From Lachnospiraceae bacterium (GTDB lineage: Bacteria > Bacillota_A > Clostridia > Lachnospirales > Lachnospiraceae): 7,345 bases of DNA. Position numbers and translations under genes: made by a program. Positions 6,333 through 7,345 of the stretch are shown here, piece by piece. The number at the start of each line of letters is the position of its first letter. The first letter of the stretch is position 1. Under the pieces are notes generated by a model. The model was not told the DNA's origin. It searched no databases and saw only the letters and a list, made by a program, of their open reading frames with translations. The stretch spans positions 1-7,345 of the forward strand of contig JAFUEG010000314.1 in assembly GCA_017464045.1 (NCBI GenBank), read 5' to 3'.

Positions 6333-6351
6333 CAAAATCATTTTCATTATC
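6333..6351 (-). promoter_or_regulatory. Fur-box-like operator
   Basis: On the minus strand the 19-mer GATAATGAAAATGATTTTG matches the classical Fur-box consensus at 15 of 19 positions, counted by eye. It starts at the last base of the -10 box and covers the likely transcription start, where a bound repressor would block initiation. The adjacent genes are iron-related, which fits Fur control. AT-rich background makes chance similarity possible. Confidence 0.55.
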
Positions 6352-6378
6352 TTATAACTACTTCTATTTACATGTCAA
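6351..6378 (-). promoter_or_regulatory. Sigma-A-type promoter for the Cys-rich/HMA/NifX operon
   Basis: On the minus strand a perfect -35 TTGACA (plus-strand 6373-6378) is followed after 16 bp by TATAAG (6351-6356). The expected start point is about 20 nt upstream of the ATG of the Cys-rich gene, giving a short leader with its ribosome site. It lies downstream of the feoB terminator, so the three small genes have their own promoter. Confidence 0.7.
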
Positions 6379-6416
6379 TTGAATATTAATTATTGTCATT
6401 AATCAATTACTCATAT

Positions 6417-6504
6417 TATGTCTGACTGTATATAAAAATATACTAAGCAAAGCGTTAAGCGACAGCGTGCTTTGCGTGTATATTTTTATATACGGTCAGA
6501 CATA
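6417..6504. repeat. Palindromic element copy 3 (between feoB terminator and next promoter)
   Basis: An 88-nt palindrome with 27-nt arms (6417-6443 and 6478-6504) that pair with a single T/G mismatch. The core (6443-6480) reads CTAAGCAAAGC ... AGCGACAGCG ... GCTTTGCGTGTA on the plus strand. The inner hairpin is GCAAAGC (6447-6453) with GCTTTGC (6469-6475). It lies about 38 bp upstream of the -35 box of the small-gene operon and 33 bp past the feoB terminator. It is therefore probably outside both transcripts, unless feoB reads through. Confidence 0.9.
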
Positions 6505-6537
6505 TGAACAAAAATACATACACACAGATATAAAACA

Positions 6538-6565
6538 TCCGGACTTATTACAAAATAAGCCCGGA
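6538..6565 (-). terminator. Intrinsic terminator of feoB
   Basis: On the minus strand TCCGGGCTTAT pairs with ATAAGTCCGGA (11 bp including one G-U pair) around a 6-nt loop, and TGTTTTATAT follows. It starts 79 nt after the feoB stop codon. The G-U pair forms only on the minus strand, which supports that orientation. The T-run is short, so termination may be partial. Confidence 0.7.
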
Positions 6566-6644
6566 GTCCTCGTGAGTATTATGTCTAATCCTCATTGAGA
6601 TGTAATAATATAAAAAGGGTTACTTATTACCAAATTTGGAATCT

Positions 6645-7345
6645 TTACTTATCAGCTGCGTCTACGCTTGTTACTGACTTTGTATGTTCGTCAGGCTGGT
6701 AGCCCTTTCTGAAAAGTAAGTAGATAAGGCAGATGACAAGTGCAAATGCAACTACTGTACCAAATCCAAATACGCCATTTGCGATAAGGTTTCCAATCTG
6801 GTAGGTGATGAGTGCAAGCACATATGCCCACAAGCACATGAATCCGATTGCTGCCCATGTCCACTTTGCATTGTTCATCTCTCTCTTTATAGCACCCATC
6901 GTTGCGAAACATGGTGCGCAGAGAAGGTTAAATATCATAAATGCGAAGGCTGAAAGCTTGGTGTAATCAGCTGCTACTCTATCCCAGATCTGATCACCGT
7001 TTTCTTCGAGCTCTTCCTCACCGTCCTGGTCATCGTAGTTGTAAAGCACACCAAATGTACCGACAACCTCTTCCTTAGCAACAAGTCCTGTTACGGTTGC
7101 TACTGTAGGCTTCCACTGACCAAATCCAAGCGGCTTAAATATAATTGATGCACCGTTACCTACGCTTGCAAGAAGTGATGCATCCATAGGTGCTACATCC
7201 TCAACAGGTATATCCATCTTGTCTGCGATTCTCTCAATCTCTGCCTCGGTTGCAACGCTCTCATCCTCAAATAAGTCATCAACCATACCGAACTTTCCGT
7301 TTACGGTTCCGAAGCTTGAGAAGAACCATATAATTATTGATGATA
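6645..7345 (-). CDS. feoB: FeoB ferrous iron transporter, C-terminal part (5' end outside the window)
   Basis: The frame stays open to the right edge, so the ATG near 7286 is an internal Met and not the start. The 232 residues visible are the end of FeoB, the inner-membrane Fe(II) importer with an N-terminal G domain. Seen in order are SSIIIWFFSSFGTVNGKFG, the block SLLASVGNGASIIFKPLGFGQWKPTVA at 57-83 and the family motif GLVAKEEVVGTFGVLY at 86-101. An acidic loop (103-118) comes next. The last gate segment, NLLCAPCFATMGAIKRE at 139-155, has the conserved Cys at 145, and two more membrane helices follow (about 161-187 and 190-211). The end is a short polar tail. The N-terminal G domain and any feoA lie outside the window. 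A terminator follows at 6538-6565, and three Feo-accessory genes follow under their own promoter. Confidence 0.95.
   Translation of the reverse strand, partial: SSIIIWFFSSFGTVNGKFGMVDDLFEDESVATEAEIERIADKMDIPVEDVAPMDASLLASVGNGASIIFKPLGFGQWKPTVATVTGLVAKEEVVGTFGVLYNYDDQDGEEELEENGDQIWDRVAADYTKLSAFAFMIFNLLCAPCFATMGAIKREMNNAKWTWAAIGFMCLWAYVLALITYQIGNLIANGVFGFGTVVAFALVICLIYLLFRKGYQPDEHTKSVTSVDAADK

Noticed and set aside
5217..6504. CRISPR array or standard direct-repeat array
   Set aside because: The three copies are hundreds of bases apart, internally palindromic and in mixed core orientation, with genes between them.

Overview
The window looks like chromosomal DNA of a low-GC anaerobic Firmicute, most likely a Lachnospiraceae-type Clostridium relative. 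The AT-rich intergenic DNA, AGGAGG-type ribosome sites, a ferrous-iron (Feo) locus with a FeoB-associated Cys-rich protein, a UDPGP-family pyrophosphorylase and a surface beta-helix lipoprotein all fit this. The genus cannot be fixed from the sequence alone.

Left part (1-1619, minus strand): a complete MBOAT-family membrane O-acyltransferase (AlgI/DltB-like) is followed by the first 29 codons of another exported or membrane-anchored protein that runs off the edge. The pair looks like an envelope-polymer acylation locus. A 404-bp AT-rich divergent region (1620-2023) separates it from a plus-strand UAP/UDPGP-type nucleotidyltransferase (2024-3256), which ends at a clear intrinsic terminator.

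Middle (3257-5178, plus strand): a promoter region carries two 9-bp direct repeats exactly 11 bp apart, just upstream of a -10 box. This is the layout of an OmpR/PhoB-type activator site. It drives a 557-residue secreted lipoprotein with an acidic linker, a predicted parallel beta-helix and a Pro/Gly-rich tail with PPEKP repeats.

Right part (5179-7345, minus strand): an iron-handling locus. Reading in the direction of transcription, it holds the C-terminal third of FeoB with its own terminator, then a promoter overlapped by a Fur-box-like site. This promoter precedes three small genes: a FeoB-associated Cys-rich membrane protein, an HMA-type metal-binding protein (CxxC) and a NifX/NifB-type FeMo-co-binding domain protein. 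Together they suggest Fe(II) import followed by cytosolic metal hand-off.

The most unusual structure is a family of three long palindromic elements at 5217-5323, 6045-6125 and 6417-6504, one in each consecutive intergenic gap of the iron locus. Each has a related, slightly asymmetric core of 35-39 nt (CTAAGCAWAGC ... GCTWTG ... TGTA) set inside 19-27 bp complementary arms whose sequence is mostly specific to the locus. Compensatory base changes between copies keep the pairing intact. Their placement does not suit ordinary terminators: one sits between convergent genes, one inside an operon and one between a terminator and a promoter. They resemble a REP/MITE-like dispersed palindrome.
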